From Polytrichum commune (Eukaryota; Streptophyta; Polytrichopsida; Polytrichales; Polytrichaceae): DNA of 64,000 bases. The notes below the pieces were generated by a model. It saw nothing but the letters and a program-made list of their open reading frames with translations. It searched no databases and was not told the DNA's origin. The DNA lies in contig OX485809.1 of NCBI GenBank assembly GCA_950295325.1, forward strand, positions 29,760,001 to 29,824,000, read 5' to 3'. A program made the position numbers and the translations under genes. Of the stretch, positions 26,652 to 39,966 are shown one piece after another (within the stretch, counting starts at the first letter, position 1; each line of letters starts with the position of its first letter).

Positions 26652-28969
26652 ATGGCGGGGCCTCCGCAAGACGGCAACAAATTGGATCGGAGAGTAGATG
26701 GAAACCTCCTGGCAGCTCGAGCGTTCGCAAAGGCAGGTGTGGAGCAGATGTTCGGAGTGGTAGGGATTCCGGTGACCTCGTTCGCAACGTCATGTGTGCG
26801 GGAAGGTGTTAGGTTTATCGCCTTTCACAACGAGCAATCAGCCGGTTATGCAGCCGGTGCAGCGGGTTACTTGACAGGGAAACCTGGCGTCTTGTTGACT
26901 GTCTCCGGGCCGGGATGCGTGCACGGCCTGGCGGGGCTGAGCAATGCATTTATCAACACATGGCCGTTCATTTTAGTTTCCGGCTCAAGTGTTCAGGCCG
27001 ACATCGGCAAAGGAGATTTCCAGGAGCTGGATCAAGTGGAGATCGTGAAACCGTTTGCGAAGTATGCTGGTAAGGCACACAACATTGCGGAGATTCCAGG
27101 AGTGGTTGCACAGGCGGTCGCCGCGGCAGTGAGCGGCAGGCCAGGTGGCACCTATGTGGACTTGCCTTCGGATGTGCTACATGAGGAGGTTAGCGAGGAG
27201 GAAGCTGCGAGATTGCTTGATGGATTGAAACCTTATGTGCCAGCATGGCAACGGGAGGGGTTGACTAAAGAATTAGGGGCAGGGGATAAGGAGATTCACG
27301 AGGCTGCTTCTTTGTTGCGGAATGCAAAGAATCCGTTGATTGTGTTTGGGAAAGGTGCAGCTTACGCGCATGCTGAAGGTAGTTTGAAGAAATTGGTGGA
27401 ATCGACAGGCATTCCGTTTTTAGCCACGCCCATGGGGAAGGGTTTACTACCGGACGCTCATCCTTTGTCAGCTGCAGCTGCCCGATCTTTAGCATTAGGC
27501 GAAACTGATGTTGCTCTGATTGTTGGAGCAAGATTGAACTGGTTGCTTCACTTCGGTGAGCCTCCTCGGTGGTCCAAGGATGTCAAATTTATATTGGTGG
27601 ATGTGTCACATGAGGAAGTGGAGTTTCGGAAACCTGCTCTTGGGTTGATTGGTGATGCGGATGTGGTTATTAAGCAATTGAATAAGGAGATCAAGGATGA
27701 ACCATTCTGCTTGGGGGAGAAGCATCCATGGGTGCAGAAAATTAAGGCCAAGGTACAAGCAAATGTGCAGAAGATGGCAGGATCATTGAACAAGGATGTA
27801 GTGCCTTTCAACTTCTTGACACCGATGCGTATCATCCGAGATGCCATTCTTGCGGAGGGTTCTCCAGCTCCAATCCTGGTTTCTGAAGGTGCAAATACTA
27901 TGGACGTAGGGAGGTCAGTGTTGGAGCAAACGGAGCCACGAACCAGATTAGATGCTGGGACTTGGGGAACCATGGGGGTTGGGTTGGGGTACGCCATTGC
28001 TGCTGCTGTGGTGTGTCCTGAAAAACTTGTTGTAGCTGTTGAAGGTGACTCTGGCTTTGGCTTTAGTGGCCTTGAAGTTGAGGTATGAGATTCAGCTTAG
28101 CACTCTTTGAATACGTGGTTGTCTGTGGCAGGATCCTGGTCTACCTCTCCATAATGACACAAAAAACTTCAGATCTACTCATGCAAGAGATTTCAGTATA
28201 TATCCAGCTGATGCATAGCTACATCTTGGAAAGAGTTGCAATTTAATGATACCTGTTTGTTTTAATGAGGCACTGTGAGGGAAACAGTCAGTCTACCATC
28301 AGACTATGTGTCTGGATGACCACTAAGTCCAATGAACTTAGCACTTCTTTGAATTTGTGAGTGTCTGTCGTAGAGTCCTGGTCTATCTCTGCATGATGAC
28401 ACAAAAAACCTGAGAGCTACTTGTGCAAGAAATTCAGTATAGATCCAGATGATGCATAGCTACACCTTAGTGACACTTGTTTGTTTTAATTAGGCACTAT
28501 GAGGAGAACAGTCAGTCTACCATTGAACTATATGTTTGGATGACCACGAGGTTTTGCAAGTAATATGGTTTTTAGACATGTTTCTTGAATGCAGCAATGT
28601 CAACTGATCAAATGTCCATCTTGGCCTTACTCTGGTGAGTGGATTTGTTTGCAGACTTTAGTCCGGTACAAGCTACCAGTAGTTGTGATCATTTTCAACA
28701 ATGGCGGTGTCTATGGTGGCGATCGTCGACCTCCTGAAGATTTAGTAGGCCCGCACAAAGATGATCCTGCCCCAACATCTTTTGTCCCAGGTGCTCGTTA
28801 CGACTTGGTCATGGAAGCTTTTGGTGGGAAAGGGTACCTAGTGGAAAACCCTGAGGAGCTCAAGGCTGCCTTGAAGGAATCATTTGCTGCCAGGAAACCT
28901 GCAGTAATCAATGTGACAATTGACCCATATGCTGGTTCTGAAAGTGGTCGCATGGGTCACAGAAATTAA
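26652..28969 (+). CDS. OXC: Oxalyl-CoA decarboxylase / 2-hydroxyacyl-CoA lyase (ThDP enzyme)
   Basis: Two exons, 26652-28082 and 28655-28969, join in phase 0 to give 581 residues. The donor is GAG|GTATGA and the acceptor TTTGCAG|ACT. An in-frame TTG at 26625 lies upstream, but ATG at 26652 (M-A-G-P-P) is the first Met of the frame and is chosen. The pyrimidine-binding half carries the activating Glu61 in F-H-N-E-Q-S-A-G-Y-A-A. The ThDP/Mg signature starts G-D-S-G-F-G-F-S (465-472) and closes with F-N-N (491-493), and the intron falls inside it. V-Y-G-G-D-R-R and G-P-H-K-D-D-P-A-P-T-S-F are typical of the plant enzyme. The family decarboxylates oxalyl-CoA or cleaves 2-hydroxyacyl-CoA; the plant protein is known for oxalate breakdown. 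It ends in H-R-N, not a standard peroxisomal PTS1. A TTC run (about 26592-26610) lies in the leader. Confidence 0.93.
28096..28547 (+). repeat. ~240-bp tandem duplication inside the OXC intron
   Basis: 28096-28322 and 28337-28547 are diverged copies. Both begin CTTAGCACT, pass through TCCTGGTCTA, ATGACACAAAAAAC, TCCAG-TGATGCATAGCTAC and CAGTCAGTCTACCAT, and end GGATGACCAC. The duplication is internal to the intron and includes neither splice site. Confidence 0.85.
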
Positions 28970-30665
28970 ACAGAACTTTGGTGTCTGTGAACAGAATGTG
29001 TGGCTTCAATTAGACTGGTTCTGAATCCAATGGCTTCTGACATTTTTGAGATCAATATGCCTTCATACTAAACAAACCTCTCACCAGGCACCTTGGGTAG
29101 GCTGCATTGAGTGGTGATTGTAGAGGTACCTAGCAAATTCTTCACAGAATGTATAATTCTAACATATGGAATCCTTCCACTAGTTGCCTATCAAGGCCGA
29201 TCAAAATAAGAAATTCAAACAAAATTGTGCTCTTTGCACCTGCTTGAAGTGCGTGTATCAGATGTGCCTCAACTGGAGGCAGCTCAGCTTGTTTCTTGTC
29301 ATGGATTATGGGCTGCCAACTGTGACTCAGCTACAGGATCTGCTACTTTTGTACTCAAATGTGAGGGGCGAATTAGTCCTGACAAGTTGGAGCAGGTGTG
29401 GCACTCATGTATTTCCACTCCAATGGGTTTTGTGGGTACGTGACAGTGGTTGAAGCTTGAAAATAGGTAGTGCATAAGGGGTATTCTGAACTGGTGTACT
29501 CAATTTTAAGCAATTTTCCCACATCTTTCAATTTGGAATATATGTGACACAGATAGCAAGTAGGTCCTTGGTCTTGACTTGTTTTTCGCTTTCGTGGATA
29601 ATTGCTGGCATTGTTTCTGTCAAGAGGTCTTTATGTATTGCATAGGAGTCATGATCCGGTGAAAACGGTAGTCGGTCCTACGATTTAAAAATGTGAAATT
29701 TATAAAATTTCATAAATTATATTTTTAGTTGATGAACCTTATTTTTCAAAAAATAAATAAATATTCGTTTCGAGGTGCACGAACCAGCTATGGTGCTACT
29801 GGCTTTGCTCAGTGCAGAATTAGGTGTAGTGTAGGTTCGAGACAAGTGTTGCAGGTGGTCACAAATTCAGATTGTGATATTGTGCTTTCACATATTGAAA
29901 TCAAGCTCTGAAAGAACTTATTAAGTGGGAAGTCAGGAGGAAAGTCAAGACGGAGAAGAAATTGGGGTTGTGAGTTCCGATTGTTCTGCTGTGGTGAGAT
30001 GCATCTTAAATATCTGCAAGTAGAGTTACTTGTCTTTTCCAGTATTGCATAACATGGTGGTGCTACAAGACCCCCTTTACACTACACTGTCTGTGCTAAA
30101 TACTATGGTTAAAAATGCTATGCACACTGTAAAAAATGAGGAAACTAACAGGGAAAAAGTCAGGGATACTATTGTCGAAGCAGACTATATTCCAACCCAC
30201 AACATACAACATCAGAGGTCTAATTTGTAGGTTACATTATTTCTATTTGGATGGAAAATAGTGTGCATTTGAAAGACTTTAAAACAAAGTGAGGTCCAAT
30301 ATTTGAAGAGATTGCTGCAAGAAGAATCCCTCGAAGCATAAGGTTCCATCCTATATGCGTGATGGTGTATATTGTGGATCACAATAGAATGCAACAAAGG
30401 GTAAGTTAGACTATAAGTTTGCCCACAATATATACCATAAACAAAGTAGAGAGGTTGAGAACTTGAAGAAGAGAGTATTGTCATTGGCAGGGAGCTTCTT
30501 ACTCACACTTGTTCACTCAAATCCACTGTACACTTGGGTTTTCAGCTTGAGAGCTTGAAATTTTACCGGTTCTATAATGATTGGATTGTGCCTTCAAATA
30601 TCCTTTGTGGGACAACTAGGACAAGCTCTTGGTTATTATTTACAAGCTCTCAATCAAAGTCCTAA
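28970..30665. other. 3' flank of OXC and intergenic DNA
   Basis: Overlapping short frames at 29184-29453 show no recognised domain. The stretch probably starts with the OXC 3' untranslated region. Nothing else is supported. Confidence 0.45.
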
Positions 30666-31059
30666 GAGCATCCTCAGTCGGTCTAGGTAAAGCTCACTGC
30701 AAACCAAGACCTATCTTGCTTAAAATTGCTCAAAATTTAGAGGGAGTGCACCAAATCTTGCTTAAAATGGACAGATCCTCCCACACTCCCTCTAAATGTC
30801 AAAAATTTGGAGGGAGTGTGGGAGGATCTTTCCATTTTTAAGCAAGATTTGGTGCACTCCCTCTAAATTTTGAAAATGTGGTGTTTTCAATGAGGGATTT
30901 CACCTACGTCAAATTTTTACAATTCTTTTTTCTTGAGAAATATCTCACGTTTATTTAGGTGTGCTTCTAATGATGGTAATTTCAGTTTCTAATTTTAGGT
31001 CAGTCAGAAGATAGGTTTTGGTTTGCAGTGAGCTTTACCTAGACCGACTGAGGATGCTC
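30666..31059. mobile_element. Tourist-like (PIF/Harbinger) MITE with TAA target duplication
   Basis: The left end GAGCATCCTCAGTCGGTCTA (30666 on) and the complement of the right end (to 31059) are identical for about 41 bases. TAA flanks both sides (30663-30665 and 31060-31062), the 3-bp duplication expected for PIF/Harbinger insertion. A second, inner palindrome at about 30731-30872 folds GCACCAAATCTTGCTTAAAA against its complement. Length is 394 bp and it is non-coding. The near-identical arms point to a recent or well-preserved insertion. Confidence 0.92.
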
Positions 31060-32472
31060 TAAGTTGTCTCATCGAATTCTTGCTAAGGAAAGTCGAGAGT
31101 TCAAGATTTTGTTTTTGAGCCCCAACCCAATGAACTCTCAAATATTCTTTGGTTTGTCACGACTTCCCTTTTGCTTAGTACCATTTCTCCCATTGATATC
31201 TTACTTCAACCCTTCATTGCCAGAGTGTGCATTCCAATGAACTTGGAACTTTCATACCATCCTTGATGTCAAGAGCAATTCGTCTCACTATCACCAACAC
31301 ATTTTATGATTGGCGACTTGTATGTGGAAACCAACTTCATTATGAAGATATGGGAAGACAAAACTCTCCATTTCAACAAAATATGAGAAGATCCCACAGT
31401 CGTAAGGTTCAAGTTCCCAAGTTGGGGTAGCTAGTGAAAATGTTGCATTCTAAATTTGGACATTGGGATAGATGAGGGAGTTTAGTTTGAATATATATCT
31501 ATATATAGAATACACATATGTGCATTTGAATTTCAAAATTTAGACTTCGTATGCCTATTCTAGAGGTGGTCAAAATTCTTTGACCAGATGATTAGTGTTT
31601 CTCATAATGAGCTTAAATGCCAATTTTAAGACATTTTTGGTTTTGGGTGTTGCCCACAAGGAAGGTTGATCCTTGCAATGGTCAACACCTCGGCAGGCAT
31701 GAAAATTTGCCTCCTCCTACGAGTTATATTAACCTTCTACAACCTTTCAAATAACTTTGGAACCTATGATCGGGGAGAACCGGCAGTTAGTTACATATGA
31801 ACCGGTTGAGTTTGAGAAATAACCGGATGAAGTTCAAGACTGCAGGAAAATTACCGATCATTTTAGAAGAATTTATAGAATATACCCCGATTTAATAAAG
31901 GAAAACCGAAGGATGTCAACATGTAACCGGTTGGACTTGCAAACACTAGGATCTCAACCGAATATGCCCAAAAATCTCCCCGATCACTGTTTGGAACATC
32001 ATTCTCCTTCAAATCATAACAAAATTAAATTGGACTTGCAACCAATCCATTCTTGACACATTAAAGAATCTCTATGTTGAGTGGGATCCCCATTGATGAC
32101 ATAAAGCGGCTCCGTGATGACTTCTCTTTCCAAGAGAGGGAGGCAAAAATCAAAACAAAACAAACAAAAAGTTAAGCAAGACCACTTTACACTTGTTCAA
32201 AGTGTTAAAAAGATCGGAGATTGGTCAAACTCTTCGTAGCTTGGGGTTTGGATGAAAGCTTGAAATCCAAGCACCAAACTCCCAAGAAAACTACACATTC
32301 ATGCTCTCCACTCGAATTGTAGTGTAAAAAGGGGACGTAAGTTAATGGGTCAAAGGTTGTTGTTACAAAGTTTTGGTCTTGAAGCAAGGTCGTTCCCAAT
32401 TACTTAAGGAACTTCTAGTCACTCCACGTAGAAGGGCTCCATGCAATACAACACTACCTCGCCCTATCCAAA
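31060..32472. other. Intergenic, no supported gene
   Basis: No domain-bearing frame. About 55 bp from 31797 (GAACCGGTTGAGTTTGAGAA...) matches the repeat unit inside the hAT element at 40971-41190, so this is probably a fragment of a related element. Confidence 0.45.
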
Positions 32473-33423
32473 CACTACACTAAATATTGTATTTAGTGTC
32501 ATCAAATATATTTGTCTTGCTCAATACTAATTGTAAACTGTCCATGTAGTGCCACCAACACTAAATGTTAACCTAACATTAATTGTCATTCCTTGTAAAA
32601 AACAATTGGGCATAATAGTTTTACAATGTTACAATTATTGTCGCTAACTGGGTGATTTTTCATCCAAACTTCGACCATTGATGACAATATTTCATCACAT
32701 AAATGTTAGGATGGAAAATATGTCAAAAGTGGATGAACTAAAGTAAGATGGGATGACAATATTTGTACACTTATTCATAAGACGTGTCATAAGAAAAGTT
32801 GCCACAATGACATAAATGCCATATTATGACACTAAATACAATATTTAGTGTATTATTTGTGTTGATCAATGTTCCATCTTCAAACTTTTCTTGCATTAGC
32901 AAAGCTATGATGAAGCATCAACAAAAACCAGATTGAAAGTTGGATCTCCCCTTGATAGTTATAAATATCACGAGTGCATGTTTGTTGATTCTTTAACTGA
33001 ATGTATAGGTCTTGCCAATTGTGTTCATTGTTGAGTGTGAAATACACTAAATTTAATTGATAGTTAGTGTCATATGATATTTAATGTCACCATGGTTACT
33101 TCTTGGATGACACTTCTTATAAATAAGTGAACAAATATTTTCATGGATGATGGATGTATTCATCCATTGGCCAAAACCCTACCTTCTCTCGTCAACGACA
33201 TGTGATGAAATATTGTCGTGGAGGATTGAAATTTGGATGAAAAACCACTTGGTAAGTGACAGTAAGTGCAACACTGTAAATCCATAATACCCAGAAATTT
33301 ACAAGGAATGACAAGTAATGTTGGGTTAACATTTAGTGTTGGTGACGCTACACCACGGTTCACAATTAGTATGGAGCAAGACAATGAGAATTGGTGACAC
33401 TATATATCATATTTAGTGTAGTT
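32473..33423. mobile_element. Long-terminal-inverted-repeat DNA element (foldback or CACTA-like)
   Basis: The left arm (about 32473-32705) begins CACTACACTAAATA. Its inverted partner (about 33170-33423) ends as the complement of CTACACTAAATA. The arms share GTCTTGCTC-ATACTAATTGT, CACCAACACTAAATGTTAAC, CATTCCTTGTAAA and TTTTTCATCCAAA over about 230 bp at roughly 80 percent identity by eye. The 465-bp centre has no coding frame. CACTAC ends suggest the CACTA group, while the long arms fit a foldback or MULE-type element. No clear target duplication was found. Confidence 0.75.
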
Positions 33424-34827
33424 ACTAAAATTTGAAGTCCTAGCCCAATCTCCTTTAAGCACATGCCTTTATGGTGTTTGTTTTTTTATCAAGAATTATC
33501 CACACATTGATCAAAGATAGGTGCTTGATTAAGAAAGGCATGGCAAAATAGCACATGCATAGCTTAATCACAATTAAACATGAACTAAGTGTATGGAACA
33601 CATAACCGGCAGCAAACTAGTGGATAACAAGTTTTGTAGGATTCATGGTTTAGGATCTTAATCCTTAACCATACGCCCTAAAACCCTAAACCCCTAGTTG
33701 TTTACATGACATAGCCAATCTACTCGTGGATTAAAAACGGGAGGTTCTTGATGAAATGCTCTATGCATGGATAGAAAAAACACACAATTAGTTGTTGGAA
33801 GTGCGACCCACTTATTTGTATTGAACACCATGGGTCCTCCCATACCCGTTGAGATTGCTCAAACACATGTTTGAGCAAATTTGATGGAAAAATATATGTG
33901 ACAGATTCTCACTAGAGAGCTAGAGGATTGCCGAGAAAAAATAAGAACAATAAAAAAGAAAACCCCATAAATATTACCAATACCTTCAGGGGATTGTTAA
34001 TTTGACCATGCACTAGTAATCCACCCACAAAGACACATCATGCTATTACATGTAACGTCAAAACTTGAACAAATCTAGTTGTGAGCTGAAATATAAAGAT
34101 AGAGGTAGCAGAGAGTTGATACCTTGCTCCTCTTCAAATGTAGTGTAAAGAACATATGTGACCAAGATGTCAATCAAATGCTTTTTCATTATCATTCTAT
34201 GAATGTGGACCCTTCTACATTACTAGTTAATAAATGATGGGGTTGTGATATTTGGAAGTGTCTTGGTCTCTTAGCTCATATTTAAGCAAATCTAGACATG
34301 TTTTCAAAACATGGACTTTTTGGTTGCTACAAAATGGGCGGATCCATCCATACACTTGTGATATACCAAAATTTCATGGGAGATATTTGCATCCTTAGTA
34401 ATTAATCGAGTGTTGTGCTCTTAACACATGATGATAAAACTAAATACTTCTCAATGTCAAATCTATGTAATTAAATGTTGCGTAGTGAAAATATGATCAA
34501 AACAAATTGCTATGATCTTATCATAATCAACATTGCACATTCTATCGTAAGATCTTACCATACAATCCTATCAAAGAATCTTATGATAAAATTCAACACC
34601 TTCTCACTGTGGACTCGGACTTAGTCCAATTTTACTTCGATATTAGTTTATCGGTTTTGTGTTGGACCCACCACCTTGAAACGTTCCTCATGAAACCTTA
34701 TCCATTGCATGCCATATAAGATTCCATGTACGTTTTCCATCCCTTAAAAGTTCCTTGGTTCCTTAAGCCCTCAAAGCTCAAATGTAAAGTCAAGTGGGAA
34801 CGGTTTATGGGTCCCCAAGCTCTAGTG
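33424..34827. other. Intergenic, no supported gene
   Basis: AT-rich with only short frames. An ACCCTAAACCCCT-like telomere-related stretch at about 33676-33697 is too short to mean anything. Confidence 0.45.
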
Positions 34828-34830
34828 TAA

Positions 34831-35384
34831 GGGCCACTTCACACATGAGCCAAGAGCCGTGACCTTGTAATGGTGAGGATCCAAAGGCCGTACCATGGGT
34901 GTTGGGAAAGCCATTTTATGTAGTCTTTGGCCCTCAAGCATAGTGTGAAGTGAGAATGAACCATGTTGCGGGACCATTGCATATTTTGTTGGCGGAAAAA
35001 AGAGGGGAGGATTTGGTTTAATATAATATGTCTCCAAGTTTATCAATTTAAGATAACTACTTGGTGGTGTTTGTCTGTCCTGGAATCTGTCCTGAAATCT
35101 GTCATGTTGGAAAAAATATTAAAAAAGTCATGGTCTCCCGGAATTTGTGTCAAGCCCGCCTCTTGGAGGTGGGTCTGACGCAAATTCCGGTAGACCATGC
35201 ACCCTTATCCACAACTAGCCATGTAGGACTCCATGTAGACTTTTCATCCACGAACTTTTCTTTGGGCATGTAGGCCTTCACCTCCTAGTGTGAAGTGAAC
35301 TTGGACGGTCTCCGCCTTTTCGACCAATGAGAGCTCTTACATTGCCACGGTCAAGGGCCTTCAGCCTTGTGTGTGAAGTGGCCC
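34831..35384. mobile_element. Tourist-like MITE with TAA target duplication
   Basis: Ends are GGGCCACTTCACACA (34831-34845) and its complement TGTGTGAAGTGGCCC (to 35384). TAA is found on both sides (34828-34830 and 35385-35387). Inner arms are also inverted in part (TAGTGTGAAGTGA-type blocks). A 72-bp hairpin at about 35129-35200 (CATGGTCT...AGACCATG) sits in the middle. Non-coding. Confidence 0.82.
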
Positions 35385-35695
35385 TAAAGTGTCCCTTTGC
35401 ATAATAGACTATAATCAAAGCTAAGCTTATAACCTTTGTAGTTCAAAGAAACACACAGACTTGCACCCTGTTCAATCACTCTAGTAGGTTCTAGGACACT
35501 TTATATTTCTTTGCAATTGAATCATGGACGTTCAACCAATGTTGTGTGGGTGTTGTTTTTTTCATGCACCAATGGGTAAGGATATTGACAAAAGAACTTA
35601 GAATTTTATACTCAACCAGGATAAATTGTTATAAAAATCTTCCTTTGATACCATTGATGTATCTACAATATATGAGGATTTTGATACTAGCTAGG

Positions 35696-36095
35696 TACAC
35701 TAATTATCCCCATTAGTGAGGGAAGACTAATAGTGCGTGTAGGAAATTAGTGAAGGTGATACTACATTTTTTTATGTTATGGCATTAGTGACACCAAAAG
35801 ATCTAGGAAGAATAGTTCATCCTGGCACTATTCAATAAAAATACTATTCATAGCAACATTATTCATCCTGGCAATGTTCATTGATAAGCATGAGTTTGGA
35901 TATTATTATTTTTATCGCTCTACAAGCACCTCAGAGCATGCACTAAATTTCTTGAAATGTATGCTAAACGAGCACGTAATGATGAATTTAGTATCACTCA
36001 ATAAAAATTTCAAGCCTCACTAATTTTGAGACTTGGCAAAGTAGTGTGTGTTTCGGGAATTAGTACCACACACACTAATCGGGATAGTTAGTGTA
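35696..36095. mobile_element. MITE with TACACTAA termini
   Basis: The left end TACACTAATTATCCCCATTA (35696 on) is matched by the complement of the right end, TACACTAACTATCCCGATTA (to 36095), 18 of 20 bases. Length is about 400 bp with no coding frame. The CTACACTAA-type tip resembles that of the element at 32473-33423. Confidence 0.7.
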
Positions 36096-36642
36096 GTAAC
36101 GTGTGGGTATTTTCAAATGTTTGTGTTATCAATACCTTTTTCGGTCTATATACCATGCAAGAACCTTCATACCTAGGTGAAAGTTTCCTAGTATCAATTT
36201 GGTTTGCAATGGTATTGACTTAGATAATAACTTTGTATTTGAGTGATATGTGGTTAAGTGTGACTCCAATAAAAAATACCAAAAAGACACGTGCTTAAAT
36301 GAGATTGGACTGTGTGTTTAAAATATGATTACCATCCTAGCCTCAATATCAACAAGCTCAAGAATCTTAACTCTAATAAGGAGATAGATATTCATATGAG
36401 CTCCAAAACTTATGAGGAGAGTGTCTACAACCTCAATTTGGGTTTCGCCAACCATCTTGTAGTAATCACATGTTTTGTATCCTAGGAGAAGTGGGCCAGT
36501 CGGGAATGCCAACCATTTAAGACACATTTACCTTAGACTAGAAACGAACGACTTCAGTAGTTGAGGTTTTAGAGGTTCCTTGTCAATACATACTTAAGCT
36601 AGAGAACCTTCGGTGAAAGGAGCGTCCATGAAGTGTCCACCC

Positions 36643-36643
36643 C

Positions 36644-36680
<37 letters not shown>
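36643..36680. repeat. (GA)n microsatellite
   Basis: About 38 bp of uninterrupted AG repeats. Confidence 0.95.
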
Positions 36681-36681
<1 letters not shown>

Positions 36682-39600
36682 CTCCCATTCATCCCAACAG
36701 AGTAGCCCTAAAATAGTATGCAGCTCGGAGATTACTTGTTTTAATTACCTTGACAACAAAACTTGTTTCAAAGACCCCAAATGACTCATCTAGATGTCAT
36801 TTAACCCTTAAAGGACATATGCTTTCCCAATACCACACCCAAAATATCTTTTAAAATTCATTTTAAGCATGATTACCCAATTAATTTACATAAGCTCTAT
36901 TCTAAAGAAGTATAGATCTTGCCAAGGTGCTCGATTTGGCATTCTAAAACCCCATTTGGTGCAATGGAGTAGAAATTTTGAACAAGATTCTCCCAAAATA
37001 ATACCAAGCCCGTGGGACAACATTGTCCTTTAAGGGTTAAAGAGATGAATTGGCCACAAAGCTATACGAGGTTGATAAGTTTGGATGTTGGATGGAGGAA
37101 TGGTACACTAATTCCCTTCAAGGGCCAATGCCTTATGCGACCACATACAATGAGCTGTGTGTGGGAAGGAAGGAGGGTAAGTATGTAGTACGAGTGATAA
37201 GAACGGCCTACTATTCTCTTTCCAAAAGAAGATCGAGCTTTCTGACTTTCCTTTCCCGAGGAGACTCGAGAATCTCCACACCTCCTCACCTCTAAGTTTA
37301 GCATCTAAGCTTAGACTTTGAGCAAAGCTCACAACATTATTCAGCTGCATGAGAGAGGTTTTGGGTGGGCCCATGAATATGTCATAAGATTTTTTTTGGA
37401 CAATTCCCATTTGTTGCTCTGCGTTCTAAAAGATCGAGGCTGAAAAATTCGAGTCTTCATTTGGTGATTTTGCCAACAATTCTGTGTAGTTGGTTAAAAG
37501 GCAGCCATGGTAACCGCATGGAGGATGTTTACGAGCTCCATCTCCCTAGCACGGTGTTGGCGATCTAACGTTCATGGTGTCCCTTGTGCGCAAGCTACTA
37601 TCAATCTTTTATATTTGATGCTTGCTTGGGCATGGTCCACGGTGACGCACATGTTGGATATGGTTGAATAGCGTGGCGGCTTCAGTTAACGATTTGGGGT
37701 TGCATGGATTAGCCTCCCCTGCTACCTACCAACCATGTGGCCCACACGAAGCTCTGTTTTGGTCATTCCCAATGAATATAACAAAAATCCTAGTCATACT
37801 ACTTTGAGGAAGCAATGTGGTCACATATCCGCTCTAGATGTGTGAGTTTTTGGAACTAACATAATGTGCGTGCAACGAGAACATGCTACAATGAGAGATA
37901 CATCTACTTCTAGTAACTATCATTTTTATCTTAAGGTCCACCACATTTGTACATTTCCGTTATGTCTGGAATTCATGAGTCAGTTGGCATTTACTTTGAA
38001 GTCTATTTTTGGACTGCATTCCTCAAATCAACCTAAATTCAATAAGGTAACCAACATAGTTGGAGGGACCTGTATGATCACACAAGAAGAGAAGGAAATC
38101 TTCACTTTCATAGTAGGGATGTTTCTATTACCATAGAGGGCTCTTCATTTTGACATGTTTTGATTCCTTCCCCCTCAAATTTTGCCAGATGCCAATCCTA
38201 CATTGGTTGAGAACCCTTGAATCCCACGTAGAAACTATATTCCAACACTCATAAAATCGAAATAGAGCAGCCTCTCGGGCAGCTCCGAAATTGTGAGGAA
38301 AATAAGCTAGGGCCCCGAATTGGAGTCGCCAATCGAATTGTACTAATTTTACTTTTTTGCTATCCTAGGAGAAGTGGACTCATTGGGAAAAGGGTAACCA
38401 TTCAAAGATCATCAACCTCAAGTTACTTTAAGGCCACCATTAGTTTTCCCCATTTGTTATAGACGGTTCAACTCCCTTTATGTGTCACTCTTCCATTTTG
38501 CCCAAACATCTTCACGCGCGTTTAATGTCTCCAAATTACTCGAGTTTTAGGGTTCCACACCTGGAGCTGCATCTTTCGTGTCCGAATCTCATATCAATTC
38601 TATTCAATTCACATAGGCCCCACACACTTTCTCCCAAAACCCATGCCACCGGTTAAAGCCGGTAAAAGTCACTTGCTACTAACATAGTGTCTACTCCCTG
38701 AAAAGGGTGAAGTAGTATTACATCCAACGCTACTACCCTGGGGTATGGCCAAGGATGTCCTATGAACATACACTCTATTCACTCCGGCCCCTCCTTTTGG
38801 GGTTGGAGTTCTTCTTCTTCTTCAATTCTATCCAGTGGATTTCTTGATAAGATTACGATCCTCGTAACATCATGAGCGAGGTGTTGGAATTCAATTGTTC
38901 ATGCTAAGTTTTGGACAAGTGCATATCTCTATATTCATCAAATAGCATTCGTGGTTCAACCTTCTTGAATAAGGGTTGGTACACACATGGTCCCAAACCC
39001 TAAGTTCCAATTCCACTTGAGTCAATCCTTGCAATCTCAGCCGTTGAGAGCATGGAAGGTGGGACCATACCATAATATTATATTCAGTTGATGAGTTGTG
39101 TTCAACAATCGTGACTTTCGATTCAGTATGAAATAGTGGGACTCCAACATCTGGAGTTTGTATTCTCGAATCTATTGTTGAGCCCATGAGTGTAACTCAT
39201 TAAATGAGTAATGTTATGACTTGCCACTTCACACGAGGTCCTTAGTCCTAGTTCCCGAATATGACATGAATGCCTACTGGACAACAATTTTGGGAGGCGA
39301 GGCTTGGGACTTGTGTTGAGAGCTGGGTCGAGAAAAAAACGAGATCCAACTCTCGACACAAGTCATGCGAGTGTTTATTTGCATAAAATAATGGAGATCC
39401 GATTTCTTGAGGGCTCCAAAGTTGGGACTTGGGGCTTGGGAACCCATGTGACCAACCCTAATTTCATGGCAACCCGGGGGCCTTAATTTGGAGCCTTAAA
39501 ACATCAATGGAGCGCTTTGAATTCTGGGTGCCATGTTTTGGACCAATCCAAGTCCATGGCAGGAGGTATCCACCAAATGAGGAAGGTCTTCCCACTTCGG

Positions 39601-39966
39601 CTGACTTCCCTTCTTCTTTACTGACTCATTGACTGAGTTCGCAATTCATTCATTCTCTTCTCTAAATTGAGGAAGTGTTTTGTGATTTGTTCTTTTAACT
39701 CACAAGCAAAAATAAACGTCATATACTATGTTGAAAAAATGTAGAGACCAGTTCACCCAATGCACTTTAAGGCACGCACTTACGGCCGGTTTACAGAGAG
39801 AAGAGAAGAAACGCTGACCATGTGATCAGCGTGATTGGAATGCCCGTTCAACCCACCCTTGGCATTAAACCCTCAGGGCATAATACCAGTGGTGTAGGAC
39901 TACTAACCCCTCTCGGGGTGGGCACTATAGTGACACACTATATTAGTTCCTAGCTAGCCACTAGTG
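36681..39966. other. Intergenic, no supported gene
   Basis: Several overlapping short frames (for example 37050-37410, 38891-39187) have no recognisable domain. The phrase TATCCTAGGAGAAGTGG occurs at about 36478 and again at about 38362, suggesting fragments of one dispersed repeat. Confidence 0.45.
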
